From assembly GCF_910596095.1 (NCBI RefSeq), contig NC_056537.1, positions 2,766,574 to 2,830,573 on the forward strand: 64,000 bases of DNA, in the 5' to 3' direction. A model generated the notes under the pieces. It was not told where the DNA came from. It saw only the letters and a list, made by a program, of their open reading frames with translations, and made no database searches. Below, piece after piece: positions 10,166-22,447 of the stretch. Position numbers and translations under genes: made by a program. Origin of the DNA: Thunnus maccoyii. Lineage: Eukaryota; Chordata; Actinopteri; Scombriformes; Scombridae. Position 1 is the stretch's first letter. Each line of letters starts with the position of its first letter.

Positions 10166-11650
10166 TTATATAATATTTTTTCTTTGATATATTCTATTGC
10201 TACTTACTGCTGTGAACATGTTGACTAATAATGTCTAAGGAGTGAAAACATAATACTATAAGAAATAAGAAACCTTAACTAAAATATTTACATGTATGGC
10301 AAATCCCAAACTTTGCTAAAGAATTTGCACTTCCCAACTTAGTTAATTATTACTAGACAGACAACATTTAGAAAATCTTACATTGGAAAATGAATAATAA
10401 TATTCCAGTTTAGGTCAACAAGAACAGTCCTCTTCATGATTTTCATCACTGTTTTCATCACTTTTCTAACCAATATTAGCACAAACATTTTGTTCCTTAA
10501 CTCAAACTAAAACATCTCATTTATAGGTTTCAAAAGGCTTTTCTATTCTACACACTGCACCTTTAATGCAAACAAAAATACATATTTTGTAGTAATTTAT
10601 TGTGTTTATGTTCTTGTTTTTTTCAGATTCTGATTAATGCACCTTCTGTTTGCTTCTTTATTGTTAATATTTTATTTGATGTGTCACTTTACTACTTTCT
10701 GCTACAACACATCAATTTTTGTAGTCTAATTTATCTTAATAACTGCAAAACCTGCCTTCAAGACTGTTAATCATCAGAAAACAATGTAAAGTACTTGTAA
10801 ATAAGAAGAATTTGCACCTATTTAAATGTTTGGGTGCCAAATTCAAAACTGTTTTTTTTCTTTTCTTTTTGCTGTAATGAGGTCATAGGAAAGAAAAAGT
10901 TTCTGAGTTGAAGTAAGTTCACAGTTGATTCAGATAATACAAGAATGATAAGTGATAAGTGATGCTAGACCAAAAGGTTTGAATACGAGAAAATGGAAAA
11001 AATATGGCTTAAGGTTGCTTCAGGGAAATGGCATATTACATATTACATATGGGAGAAACATCTGGATAGATTTTGTGTACATTTATTTTGAAATAGTGGA
11101 GTCCGTGTAATATTGAATTAAACCATATATACAGTGTTAAAGATTAAGTTGTTCCCATTTCCATCTAAAGCTATCTGAAGAAGGAGAATCCTCTATTAAC
11201 ATGAGCAGTCTTCATGAGCAGGTGTTGTTTAAAGACAATTATCTATAACTGAACTGGTTTCAGTCTCAAAGGTTTTTGTACATAATCTCTTAATTGTAGA
11301 TATTTTAAAAAATATTACTTGAGAGATTATATTTTCTTTTTAATTGTGCAAAATTGGCAAAGGTATGGTCAATGTACTGTATAGGTCTCCTATACTGTGT
11401 ATATCCGCCTTTTTCCATTGACTGAATGTCTTATCAAGAGGAGCAGATTTTGGCAACAAAACCCAGGAAATCCTCGGATCTTAATTCTGGCATTCAACCA
11501 TATTTTGCAGTTGTATATCCTCTATAGACTCTCATTGTATACAAGGAAGAACAAAACAAAAACAAATATTTAATAACCACATACATGTATTTGGTACTTT
11601 ATCCAGATTAAATTCACCTTTGTTATTAAAAGTATGTCACAATGATAATT
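10166..11650 (+). other. 3' flank of TRIM copy 2 and spacer before copy 3
   Basis: From 10166 to about 10860 the sequence follows the copy 1 3' flank (2900-3640) with small gaps. After that it is AT-rich spacer with no supported gene. Around 11526 it becomes homologous to the copy 1 promoter region (TATAGACTC). Confidence 0.55.
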
Positions 11651-11839
11651 TCTAAACCTGAACGAGGGAACAAAACCTCACTCACAGAGCTGCATTAAGA
11701 GGTGGAGCGACACTGTAAAAGGACAAGTGGTGTGATGTCACACTACAGCAGAGCAACAGCTGATCTCCAGTTGAGACAGTTGTCTCTGTCACTCAATGTG
11801 TTTTTGTTAACAACACAGCAGAGTCTCTGTCGAACACTG
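11651..11839 (+). other. promoter-proximal region and noncoding exon 1 of TRIM copy 3
   Basis: Homologous to the corresponding part of copies 1 and 2 (AAAACCTCAC, AGCTGCA, GGTGGAGCGACACTG). Donor GTGAGTAC begins at 11840; the acceptor ending at 12064 gives a ~225-bp intron. No ISRE core is found here. Confidence 0.5.
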
Positions 11840-12073
11840 GTGAGTACAGCTGATAATATTTACTGTGTTTTAAAGGTTAATATTCACAACAACCTTCAGC
11901 TCTACTCAGACAAGAAGACTTACTAATATGATATCTATTGATATTATATTCTAACTTGTTAAGTGGACCTATCGGATCCAAAATATCGAGCAAGCAAATA
12001 ATCAACAATACTGAAACTACAGTTTTGGTTTTTTCTACATATATTTTCATACTTTTGTTCTCAGTCTGCAGAT

Positions 12074-13669
12074 ATGTCTGCTGCCAGCTGTCTGCTGACT
12101 GAAGATCAGTTTCTTTGCTCCATCTGTCTGGATGTGTTCACTGATCCAGTCAGTACACCATGTGGACACAACTTCTGCAAAAACTGCATCACTGAATACT
12201 GGAATATTAATGTCCAGTGTCAGTGTCCAAACTGTAAAAAGGGTTTCAACACAAGACCTGAGCTTCAGGTCAACACTTTCATCTCTGAGGTGGCTGCTCA
12301 GTTCAGACAGTCAGCTCAACAAAAAGCCAGCAGCAGCAGCTCAGAGCAACAAGCTGCCAAACCAGGAGAAGTTCCCTGTGACGTCTGTACTGGCACCAAA
12401 CTGAAGGCCCTGAAGTCCTGCCTGGTGTGTCAGGCCTCCTACTGTGAGACTCACCTGGAGCCTCATCTGACATCTTCAAGCCTGAAGAGACATCAGCTGA
12501 TCGACCCTGTGGAGGACCTGGAAGGCAGGATGTGTACGAAGCACGATCAACTGCTGGAGTTGTTCTGTAAGACCGATCAGATGTGTGTCTGCACCCTCTG
12601 CACTGCTTTGGGCCACAAGACACATGATGTTGTTCCTCTGGAAGAAGAGTATGAAGGGAAGAAGGCAGAGCTGGGGAAAATAGAGGCTGAAATTCAGGAG
12701 ATGATCCAGAAGAGACAACTGAAAATGTGGGAGATCATACAGTCAGTGGAGCTCAGTAAGGAAGATGCAGACAGAGAGATAGTAGATGGTGTTATGTTCT
12801 TCACCGCTTTGAAGGAGTCTGTTGAGAGAAGCCAGATCAAACTCATCGAGACGATCAAAGAGAAGCAGAGAACAAAAGAGAGACAGGCTGAAGACTTCAT
12901 CAAAGCGCTGGAACAGGAAATCTCTGAGCTGATGATGAGAAGCTCTGAGCTGGATCAGCTCTCATGCTCTGAAGACCACCTCCATCTTCTTCAAAGATTC
13001 CCCTGTCTGAAAGCTGCTCCACCAACCATGGACTGGACAGACATAAGCGTCCACCCAACATCATACGAGGGGACTGTGGTGAGAGCTGTGGCTGAACTGG
13101 AGCAGACGATCACTAAACAGATGAAGAGGCTGTTTGAGGCGGAGCTGAAGAGGGTCCAGCAGTATACAGTGCATGTGACACTCGATCCTGATGTTGTACA
13201 TCCCAGACCCGCCCAGTCTAATGACAGACAACAGGTAAAGCGAGGTAATGACTGTAGATGTGTCTTATCAAAGCGGGGTTTCACCTCAGGGAGGTTTTAC
13301 TTCCAGGTTCAGGTTAACAGGTGGTCTACATGGACTTTAGGAGTGGCCAGAAAGTTGACCAACATGAGCAGAGAAATCACACTGTGTCCCAGAAATGGTT
13401 ACTGGACTGTATGTTCTAAGTCATCTGGTGAGTACTTTGCTCCTGCTGACCCGTCGGTCCGTCTCTCCCTGAAGCCGAAGCCTGAGAAGGTGGGGGTGTT
13501 TGTGGATTTTGATGAGGGTCTGGTGTCCTTTTATGACATTGATGTTGCAGCTCTTATCTACTCCTTTACTGGCTGCTCCTTCATTGAGGAGATTTATCCA
13601 TTCTTCAGTCCTTGTCCGCATGATGGTGTTACAATGCACCTCCCTGATAACATGTGTGTATTACAGTGA
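12074..13669 (+). CDS. TRIM E3 ubiquitin ligase, TRIM21-like/bloodthirsty-like, divergent copy 3
   Basis: A 531-residue relative of copies 1 and 2 with intact RING (C15 to C54) and B-boxes and a more diverged coiled coil. The PRY/SPRY junction is about 20 residues shorter: the acidic Tyr-rich insert and the NPERF segment are missing (PRY at about 366, then QQVKRGNDC). The C-terminus is also different, ending in NMCVLQ instead of the PLIIWPEPDFD-type end of the others. The ATG sits nine bases after the acceptor as in the other copies. Either the SPRY binding surface has diverged or its 3' end was rearranged. An AATAAA at 14396 could serve this gene. The frame is open throughout, so I call it a gene and not a pseudogene. 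Confidence 0.85.
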   Translation: MSAASCLLTEDQFLCSICLDVFTDPVSTPCGHNFCKNCITEYWNINVQCQCPNCKKGFNTRPELQVNTFISEVAAQFRQSAQQKASSSSSEQQAAKPGEVPCDVCTGTKLKALKSCLVCQASYCETHLEPHLTSSSLKRHQLIDPVEDLEGRMCTKHDQLLELFCKTDQMCVCTLCTALGHKTHDVVPLEEEYEGKKAELGKIEAEIQEMIQKRQLKMWEIIQSVELSKEDADREIVDGVMFFTALKESVERSQIKLIETIKEKQRTKERQAEDFIKALEQEISELMMRSSELDQLSCSEDHLHLLQRFPCLKAAPPTMDWTDISVHPTSYEGTVVRAVAELEQTITKQMKRLFEAELKRVQQYTVHVTLDPDVVHPRPAQSNDRQQVKRGNDCRCVLSKRGFTSGRFYFQVQVNRWSTWTLGVARKLTNMSREITLCPRNGYWTVCSKSSGEYFAPADPSVRLSLKPKPEKVGVFVDFDEGLVSFYDIDVAALIYSFTGCSFIEEIYPFFSPCPHDGVTMHLPDNMCVLQ

Positions 13670-13829
13670 GGAGAAACATCTAAGTTTTTGAAAAAAATGC
13701 GGTACTCTTTCTACTTTTTCTTCTGTTTGGCAGTACCACATCACATTCTTCTTATTTCAGTCTATTTATAATTTTTGTTGTCCTGTTTTCCGTTGTGTAA
13801 TTTTGCTATCTTGGTCTGTTCTGTATGCA

Positions 13830-14065
13830 CAACATCTATTGTATGTCCGTCCATCCTGGGAGAAGGTTCCCCCCTCTGTTGCTCTTCATGAGGTTTCTTC
13901 CACTTTTCCCCATTAAAGGGTTTTTTTGGGGTGTTTTTCTTATGCCATTCAAGGATCTCATGACAGAGGAGGTTGTTTGCTGTATAGATTGTAAAGTCCC
14001 CTGCGGCCATTGTGATTTGTGATATTGGGTTGTATAAAAAATGGACTTTACTTGACTTCCTTTTC
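13830..14065 (+). repeat. retroelement-type 3' tail repeat
   Basis: The block from TCCTGGGAGAAGG (13853) through AAAGGGTTTTTTTGGGG (13915-13931) to GTGATATTGGGTTGTATAAA matches a tail sequence I know as very common in teleost DNA, usually at the 3' end of LINE/SINE-type elements. The exact family is uncertain. It lies in the 3' UTR or flank of TRIM copy 3. Confidence 0.5.
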
Positions 14066-14395
14066 AATTCCAAATGTTTTTTTAAATTTTTTAATATGAT
14101 ATTTTCCTGTTATATGTCCCATTGCTCCTCACAGTGGTTAAATTATCTGTGACTGATCCTATCTAGTGTAGTTTAATCATGTGTATAAAGTGTCATTGTC
14201 TTCAAAACAATCAAAATATTATGAAAATGTAATAAAAGGAGAAGCTTTTGCAGTGGTCATTACATATTTGGGTGGTAAATTTATTTATTTATTTTTTTGT
14301 CTGATTGTTGTTTGTATAAATAATGTTGGATTCAGGTTACAAATTACTGAAGACAGAATTTTGTGCTTTTTCTCGTACTGTAGTAAAGTTTTTGA

Positions 14396-14401
14396 AATAA
14401 A
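14396..14401 (+). terminator. candidate polyadenylation signal for TRIM copy 3
   Basis: AATAAA about 730 bp after the stop codon at 13669; it is the first canonical hexamer I noticed in a plausible context. Confidence 0.35.
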
Positions 14402-15257
14402 AGCACGTGTTAAAAGTCTTGGATGCCTGTAGGTCAGTTGATTTTATGTATGTGAACAGCTGATGTTTCTAATTATCTGACAACCAAGTTTTATGATTAC
14501 AAACACCAGACGCTGATTTCAGATGTTCAATGAGCCGAAGACCTCAAATAACTAATCTGATGTCAGTGTGAACTGTAATGTAATGCGATACAGTGTAAAG
14601 TTGAATTATGTTTCAGTAGATGACACCATTATATAATAATAGATTTAGTGCCTCCCAGACCCTCAACAACAACAGAATCAGTAATTACTGATTGTTCTAC
14701 ATTGTTATTTGTTCTTATATTCAATATATTGTTTTCCTGATATATCCTGTTACTGTTTGGTTCAACAACTAGCCAATTTCTAAAGGAAACAATGTTTTGT
14801 TTTCTTTTTTCATTTAATCTTACAGTTTATCTTGTTCTTATTTCTTCACATCAACCTTCGCAAAGAATCTTCATCCACACCTTTTCTAAATGTAATATAT
14901 TTAACATGGTAAGTCTGATTTACTGTGAGACCTGAATGCAGTTTTCACACTGAATTTTTTTTGTTTGTTCATTTTACATTGTTTAATTCTTAATTTCTTA
15001 TAAACTTTATGTATCTAAATATTTTCACTCTGGACATACATTTCATATTAAATATACATTTGCATATTTTGCATGAGCTTAATGCTTTAAATTCAGGTTT
15101 TCAGGAATAGATTTTAAATATGATGACACAAATATATTACTGACTTAATTGGCTGTGGTATTATAATTATATTAATCTGGTTATATTTAATATGTTCTGC
15201 TTTTTTCCTCTTTATTTTTTGTCCTCTTCATTGCTGCTGCAACTTCCTCATCTGTGG
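14402..15257. other. AT-rich spacer, nothing recognised
   Basis: No gene, RNA or clear element is seen; only short open frames without family resemblance. Confidence 0.5.
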
Positions 15258-15500
15258 CAAGAGAGAAACTACAACCTCTACCGATTCTTCAGTCCAAGTC
15301 TTACTGTATGTATGATGGTAAAAACTCCTCAGATCATTTCCTTGCTAATCTCACTGAGTAGAAGAATAATTTGATTTTCTACAAAAAGATTCAGTGTAAT
15401 GTAATGTTTTGTTGTACTGTTTATTCCTTGTTTTCTTCAGATTCCGATTCATGTGTTTTTTTTACTTTCATCTATTTCATATGTCGCTTTGATGTAACAC
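15258..15500 (+). pseudogene. remnant of a TRIM 3' end
   Basis: GAGAAACT…CTACCGATTCTTCAGTCC (about 15262-15296), then ATGATGGTAAAAACTCC…GATCAT, then AATAATTTGATTTTCTACAAA (15364-15384). These parallel the last codons and first 3' UTR bases of copies 1 and 2 (AATAATTTGATTTTCTGCAAA just after their stops). The similarity continues weakly to a CAGATTC motif also present in their 3' flanks. No upstream domains are found. It is a leftover of a fourth copy, or the displaced 3' end of copy 3. Confidence 0.55.
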
Positions 15501-16769
15501 AAAACACTGTTGAAATTTCTGTATTACACATAGTTTGGACTGGATCATTGGGTATTTATTTTATTGGAGATCAGATGCCTAGTTCTGTGACTTGAATGTA
15601 ATGGCAACACATGAGAGGAACAAACTGGGGTTTACATTAAACCATCAACTACATACAGCAATAAACGTACAGTATAATATTTACTAATGGTCACAAAGTT
15701 CAAAACATGCACATTTTAGGAAAACAGAACTAAATAATGTTAGAAAAATGTCAGTTATGCAGCTACTGAGTGATACAAACTCGTTGCAACATGAGGCTCC
15801 TAAACTGGTTCAGCTAATTAGCTGCTGCATCATGCCAATTAACTACAAGCAATGTAAGTAATAGGAGTTGTAAACAGGAAATGTACATCAAACGAAGAAA
15901 TTTCAGTATTGTTCTCATGAACAAACAATAAACTACATGGAAAGCTGTTCATTAACCATCTATTCCTCTCGTGGTGCTGCAGTGACTGACAGAGAAAGCA
16001 GACACTCTTTTTGTGCAACTTCCAAGTTAGTCCAATAGATGTCACTGTCAGGCTTTCCAACACATATCACTGAGCCTTAAGAGCACCTGTGCACTTTAGG
16101 ACTTTACCCTACATTCCAATATCAATACAAATTAAGCATTTTCTGTCAGTTAAAGAATTGTTAAGAATCTATTTTTTGTGAATTTTATAATGCATACAAA
16201 GACTAGGAACCCAAATATAATGAGAGTGTACTTACCAACTTAACACTTTTCTCAGTTTTTTCTTATAATTTGTACCAAATTGCACCCCTCTCTTTAAAAT
16301 GTCCTTGGAAATACCCATTAAATACCTGCAAATTACATCATTTCCAGGAATTTGTGCAAAATTAAGAAAACCTTTAAAATAAAGCATTACCAAAGTTTCA
16401 TAGTCTTGCATCAAATCTTTTTGTTAAAATGACAGCGATAGTTATTGTGGACATTAAGGGACCACCATCTATTCCTCTCGTTGTTCTTTAAGTACAAAAT
16501 TCAAGTGTCTGGCTGCAAGTTTTTGTGATGTCACTGCATTCAAGATCTGAGCAGTTACTTTGGTCAGTACAATGTTACTATAAAGATCATAAACATTGGC
16601 CAAAGATATATGGCCAGAGAAAATAAAGCCCAAGTCGAAATAAACCATAGCTGTTCTTTAAGTATAAAATTCAGGTACTTGTTGCTTACTTTAACTGACT
16701 ATCTCCATGTTTAGAAAACGAAGAGGAGGAGGAGGAGAGAGGAGCTCAGTGCATCAATGGAAGTCCCCC
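15501..16769. other. intergenic, nothing recognised
   Basis: AT-rich sequence with scattered short frames. A short GGA-rich run at about 16723-16740 precedes the next repeat. No feature is supported. Confidence 0.5.
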
Positions 16770-17105
16770 GGCAGTCTAGGCCTATAGCAGCCTAACTAAG
16801 GGCTTGTCCAAGGCGAGCTTGGTCAGCACTAACTATAAGCTTTATCAAAAAGGAAAGTTTTAAGCCTACTCTTAGAAAGGGTGGAGAGGGTGTCTGCCCC
16901 CCGGGCCGAATCTAGAAGATGGTTGTACAAGAGAGGAGCCTGATAGCTGAAGGCTCTGCCTCCCATTCTACTTTTGGAGACTGTAGGAACCACCAGTAAG
17001 CCTGCATTCTGGGAGCGCAGTTTTCTAGTGGGTTAATAGGGTACTATGAGCTCTCAATAATTACAGAGATCAATGGCATAGAACCAACAGGAAGCATGCC
17101 AAAAG
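16770..17105 (+). repeat. interspersed repeat fragment
   Basis: TCTAGGCCTATAGCAGCCTA (16776-16795), AAAAAGGAAAGTTTTAAGCC (16848-16867) and GCTCTGCCTCCCATTCTAC (16952-16970) form a block I recognise as a common teleost dispersed repeat. It ends near ACCAACAGGAAGCATGCC (17084). No coding capacity; class not established. Confidence 0.5.
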
Positions 17106-18325
17106 TTGTTACAAAAAATGACCAGCAGGTGTCACACTGAGTGAACCTCCTCATTAATAGGTTTGTACACTCAATGTCTCAAAAAATAACTAGAAATGTG
17201 GATATGTTGACAGCTAGACAAAAAACAGGCATCTATAGATAGGCATTTGTGCAGTGACTAATCTACACAGACAATGAACATCATATGAAGCATCAACTAT
17301 TGTGCAGTAAATCAGTTTGGGACATCTCATCCAGGTAGCATCAGTTAGAATCAAGCTCTCACTGGACAGTAGCCTCCATCAGCTGTGATCATGTGGAGCC
17401 ACTTGATAACTGGCAAAACACATTCAATGTAATTCTGCAGACCAGTTAGAGATTCATCCTACCTGATAGGAAGGGACTGCTTTACGGCTATTATGGAGAT
17501 AGGACGAATAATTTCCGCCCACTAATAACTTTGTCGATATACATTTGACATTTGAATATTGTATTGAGATAGACTTGAAAAAGTCCAAACCTAACCTTGA
17601 ATCTACTTAAATTTTGAGAATGCTACAGGAGGCGTTCAAGTTCGTTTCTCATACAATATGTTATGTCAACACTGTACTGATAGATATTGACATCTCTGTG
17701 AGTGTACTGAGAAGTTACACTGCTGGTTTTGAAGAACTCAGAGACCCCTCGCGCTGATACACCGGAAGACTACGAAGGGCCAGAGTGCATCTCATTTTCA
17801 TGAACAATTTGTTCTAGACTGAAAATGAAAAAGTAATTATTATTACACAAATAATTATACATCACACAAACATCAAGCACAAAACAGTGTAACAGTTCGA
17901 CTAATGTAATTTCCAAAAAATAATATAATTATGATGGTTTTATTTTTTTTAAACTTTTTAAACAACCATCGTTGCCCAAGCCAGTGTTTGAGAATGATAT
18001 ATATAAAAATGTTTTGCTTAATACCCAAATAAGCTTTATTCTATAGTAAACTTTCATATCTGAAACAGAAAATGCACCTGTATACTAGGCTTGGGCAATG
18101 TCTACAGAATTACTTTGTAAAGCAAGCAGTAAAAGGTAATCTTATGATATATTCTGGTTATTAAACATCTTGAAATCTAATACATCTCAAATGGGGATCT
18201 GTATTGAATGGATTGCACAATATTGTAAAATGTCAGTAGAAAAATGTATTTATTCAGTGTCAAAGTTGATATAAAGGAACTTTTACATAGACCTTCTGGT
18301 TTTTGTACATTCAGAACTCCATATA
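17106..18325. other. intergenic, nothing recognised
   Basis: No gene or defined repeat is seen apart from AT-rich tracts. Confidence 0.45.
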
Positions 18326-18738
18326 TTAATGTGAAATGTCTGTAGATATATTGGGGAGTTGCTTGCAATTACTGTCACATAATGTTTATATAAAGCAAAC
18401 CTTAAACAATAATGGGAAAAGCCTGTAAATATATTGGAGAGCTGATTTTAATTACTGTCAAAAATGTTTATATAATGTATACTCCATACATTTATGGGAA
18501 AAGCCTGAAAATATATTGGAGAGCTGCTTGTAATTACTGTTAAATAATGTTTATATAAAGTTAACCTCATACATTAATGGGGAAATGTATGTAGATATAT
18601 TTGATAGTTGCTTTTAAATATAATATCAAATAATGTTTATATAAAGTAAACCCCATAAAATTATGGGAAAAGACAGTAAATATATTGGAGAGTTGCTTGT
18701 AATTACTGACAAATAATGTTTATATAAAGTAATGATTA
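18326..18738 (+). repeat. ~83-bp tandem repeat, about five units
   Basis: Units begin near 18326, 18409, 18491, 18574 and 18658. Each reads roughly TTAATGGGAAAAGCCTGTA, then ATATATTGGAGAGTTGCTTG, TAATTACTGTCAAATAATG, then TTTATATAAAG. Units are diverged by perhaps 15-20%, which indicates an old minisatellite or a repeat within a larger element. Confidence 0.75.
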
Positions 18739-20800
18739 TTAAAATTATGTTTTTGTAAACTATTATCACATGATCTTATTTTTTTGTACAGTATAAAACC
18801 AACATTTACCAGGGATTTACTGTAAATAGATTGGATAATCACATAAAATAAAAGCTTAAAGCTCTCAAGATACCATTAATGGGTGTAAAAGGAGGGTAAT
18901 TTGAATGCAATTTTACACAATTTTTCTGGTTTACATCCAGAAATCTGTACTTTGATGGGGAGTTCTTGTGGATGGATTGGATAATCCTATGAATTTACCA
19001 AAGATTACTGTATGAAAACAAGAGTCTTCATTTAAATTAGGTAATTTTAAGGTAGTTCTGCAATTTTTTTCATTTTTTGTGCAGATTTATACATTTGTTT
19101 AACATTCTAGCAATGTTTTATAATGGGATTTTCTTTTTATTTTATAATGGTTGGACTGTAAAAATGCAGACAATGTCCAAAGTAAATATCCGTATTTTTA
19201 AAATAAATCTCTGTAGAATAACTAAAAGTTTTTTACTGTTATTTGACAGTAAGGGTCTGGCAACTTTTGCTGCCAGACTTGTTTTTTTGTTTTTTTTATA
19301 GTATGCTGATAACAAGCAGATTAGACATAATTACCTAGCCACTGTAAAAACTAAGTGGGGACTGTACAACACTCAAAGCACAGTGTGCAAATGGACACTG
19401 AATATAGGTAAAGTTCACAGTGCAAATGTTTAGTGTCATTTTTTAGTGTAGTAAGCATCTGTTCATCAATGATTTACACAAAACTTATTTGCAAGGCTGT
19501 ACAAGTCTCATTGTTTGGTGGTAAATCATGATGTTCCCTGTGGAAAACAGTGCATCTGAATCACCCTTTTGGAACAATTCAAAGCAACATGAGTCATGTG
19601 ACCTCCCACTCTGACAAGCTGAGAGAGTGTGTAGGCAAACCTGAGTGCTCACAGAGCAGAGATATTGAGAGAAATGCTGTGAGTGACACTGTGAGCGAGT
19701 GTTCAAGAGTTTCGTGAGCACACACAGTGGGGACATTGAGAGGGCAAATGAGTAAAACTGAGTGAAAGAGGTTGTTGTACACCTATGTGGATAATAGCAA
19801 ATGTGTAAATAAATGTATTGAGCACAGATTAGATTTTTTTGTTTGCTCAAATTAAATTATTCAACAAGATCTGGTTAGGTTTAGACTTGGATAGTGTAAG
19901 GGAAAGATCAAGATTTGGGCTAAATAAGTACTTACATTAAGGTTAGGGGACCTTTGTCATCATGGTTACAATAATAACCACTTGTTTAAGGTTAAGGAGT
20001 GATCAAGGTCATGGTTAAAAGAAACCAATGTTGACTTCAGTAGGAAATGAAAAACATACAGTGGACTCCCATACAAAGTGGCATGTCCCAACTCCAACCT
20101 TCTCCCTCTGTGGACTTTGTAGCTCTATAATAATGTCATGTTACTGCAGCCACTAGAGGGCGCAGTCACTTGAACATTAACATATGTTGTTTTCGGTCAC
20201 AGTTGATGCTGTTGATTTTTTGGGAGGACAGTTCCCAGCAAACATTCAGATGTTGTATGACAGTTGTTTGAACATCCCATGAAGACATCCTGTGATGGTT
20301 TAGAAATGCTTCCAAAATTAAAGTTGTGCTGACATCTAGGATGTTACCGGCCATCAGTTAGACATCCTGTCTGGGCATTCCAGCAACGTCAAAATATGTC
20401 ATTACCATCATCAACAGACCTATTTAGCTACTTCGCTAAGGATTATGTACACAGTGTGCATTCTGCAGTTTTATACATCCTATATGTCTAGATTAACAAC
20501 TTAATATGCTATGCTTTCTAAAATGATCCTGAAAACAAATCATATATAACCAAACACACAGCAAACACATTAAGTATCTTTGTTAGTACATGTAGCCTCT
20601 AGCCTTCACGATATCCTGATTTTACTGAGATATCTTACCTCCACCCCAATTGTAAGATATGTCAGATATGTCAGATGAGTGTTGTCAGATACAATTGATT
20701 CCTGAACTTTTTGTATATGGGACTATTTACTATGTGTTATCACACATCACTGAATCCTGAACTTTAGGTACACAGGACTATTTACACTACAAGGACGATG
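18739..20800. other. repeat-rich intergenic DNA
   Basis: The stretch at about 18800-19300 continues the theme of the tandem array (ATTGGATAATC…) and ends in an ACTGTTATTTGACAGTAAGG…CTGGCAAC motif common in fish dispersed repeats. From 19320 to 20800 no gene is recognised; the frames there are short and unsupported. Confidence 0.4.
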
Positions 20801-20802
20801 TA

Positions 20803-22323
20803 CACAATGCTGCTTGAAAAGTTTGTGAACCCTTTAGAATTTGCTCTATTTCTGCATAAATATGACCTAAAACATGATCAGATTTTCATGCAAGTCCGAA
20901 AACTAGATAAAGAGACATCAATTAAACAAATAAGACTAAAATGTTATATACTTGTTCATTTATTTATTGAGGAAAATGATCCAATGTTGCATATTTGTGT
21001 GTGGCCAAAGTATGTGAACCTCTAGCATTATCAGTTCATTTGAAGGCAAAATTAGAGTGTTTCAATCAATGGGATAACAATCAAGTGTGAGTCTGGGGGG
21101 CCCTGCCTTGTTTAAAGAAGAGAAATCTGGGTCCTCACCATCGAAGTCTGAGCTTCACAACACAGGTTTGTGGAAGTGTGTCATGGCTTGAACAAAGGAG
21201 ATTTCTGAGGACCTTAGAAGAAGAGTTGTTGATGCTCACCAGGCTGGAAAGGGTTACAAAACCATTTCTAAAGAGTTTGGACTCCACCAGTTGGCTGTAA
21301 GGCAGATCATGTACAAATGGAAGACATTCAACACCATTGTTACCCTCCCCAGGAGTGGTCGAACAACAAAGATCACAACAAGAGCAGGTGTGTAAGAGTC
21401 CAGGAGACCACAAGGAACCCCAGGGTAGTGTCTAGGAAACTAAAGGCCTCTCTTTCAGAGGCTAATGTCAATGTTCATAAGTCAACCATCAGGAGAACAC
21501 TGAACATCAATGGTGGCAGAGTTGCAAGGAGAAAGCCACTTCTCTCCAAAAAGAACATTGCTGCCCATCTACGGTTTGCTCAAGACCACTTTGATAAGCC
21601 AGAAGACTGTTGGAAAAATGTTCTGTGAATGGATGAGACCAAAATCAAACTTTCTGGCTTGAATGAGAAGCGTTATGTTTGGCGATGAGCAACCACTGCA
21701 TTCCAACATAAGAAACGTAATCCACCTGTGAAACATGGTGGTTGTATTGTGGTTTGGGCCTGCCTTGCTCCATCTGGATCAGGACAGCTCGCAATCATTG
21801 ATGGAGCTATGAGTTCTGAGTTGTACCAGCAAATTCTACAGGAAAATGTCAAGATATCCGTCTGTGAACTCAAGCTCAACAGAAAGTGGGTCATACAGCA
21901 AGACCTTAAACACACAAGTCGCTCTACCAAAGTATAGTTAGAACAGAAGAAAGTTAATGTTTGAAAATGTCCGAGTCAAAGTCCTGACTTTAATCTTATA
22001 GAAATGCTGTGGAAGGACCTGAAGCAGGCAGTTCATGCAAAGAAGTCCACCAACATTCCTGAGACTGTTCTGTAATCAGGAATGGGCTAAACTTCCTTTA
22101 AGCTGATAATAATTACCAGAAATGTTTGGTTGAAGTTATTGCTGCAAAAGGGGGTCACACCTGTTATTGAAAGCAATGGTTCATATACTTTTGCCTCACA
22201 CAAATTTGTAAGATTGGATAATTTTCCTCAACAAATAAATGAATAAGTTTAATGTTTCTGTCCCATTTGTTGGGTTTTCTATATCTAGTTTTAGGACTTA
22301 AGAAAATTTTAAAGGGTTTTTGT
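20803..22323 (+). mobile_element. decayed Tc1-like DNA transposon
   Basis: A TA at 20801-20802 precedes a long left inverted repeat (about 20803-21027). It is matched imperfectly by the right end (about 22170-22323): TATGTGAACC and TTTATTTATTGAGGAAAAT on the left correspond to inverted forms on the right. Such ~200-bp inverted repeats are of IR/DR type. Between them, + strand fragments are typical Tc1 transposase: STIRRTLN, RKPLLSKKNIAAHLRFA, VIQQD…KHTS. The frame is broken by stops at about 21626 and 21684, and the second catalytic motif has lost residues (QQDLKHTS where the family has a DNDPK-type run). The right terminus lacks the outermost bases. It is an inactive fossil. Confidence 0.85.
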
Positions 22324-22447
22324 GTATGTTTCTTGGTATGTATATATAGTTATCCCTGGGATATATTTGGGTCACATCAGAGTTTATGGTCACATGACCA
22401 CATCATGTGACCTGTATTCATGTATATATCTAAGATGGTGTCTTGCA

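Noticed and set aside
18326-18738. Regular repeats resembling a CRISPR array
   Set aside because: The whole 83-bp unit repeats with no unique spacers, and the DNA is eukaryotic.
21317-21937. Transposase as a functional gene
   Set aside because: In-frame stops and loss of residues at the second catalytic motif; kept only as a dead Tc1-like element.
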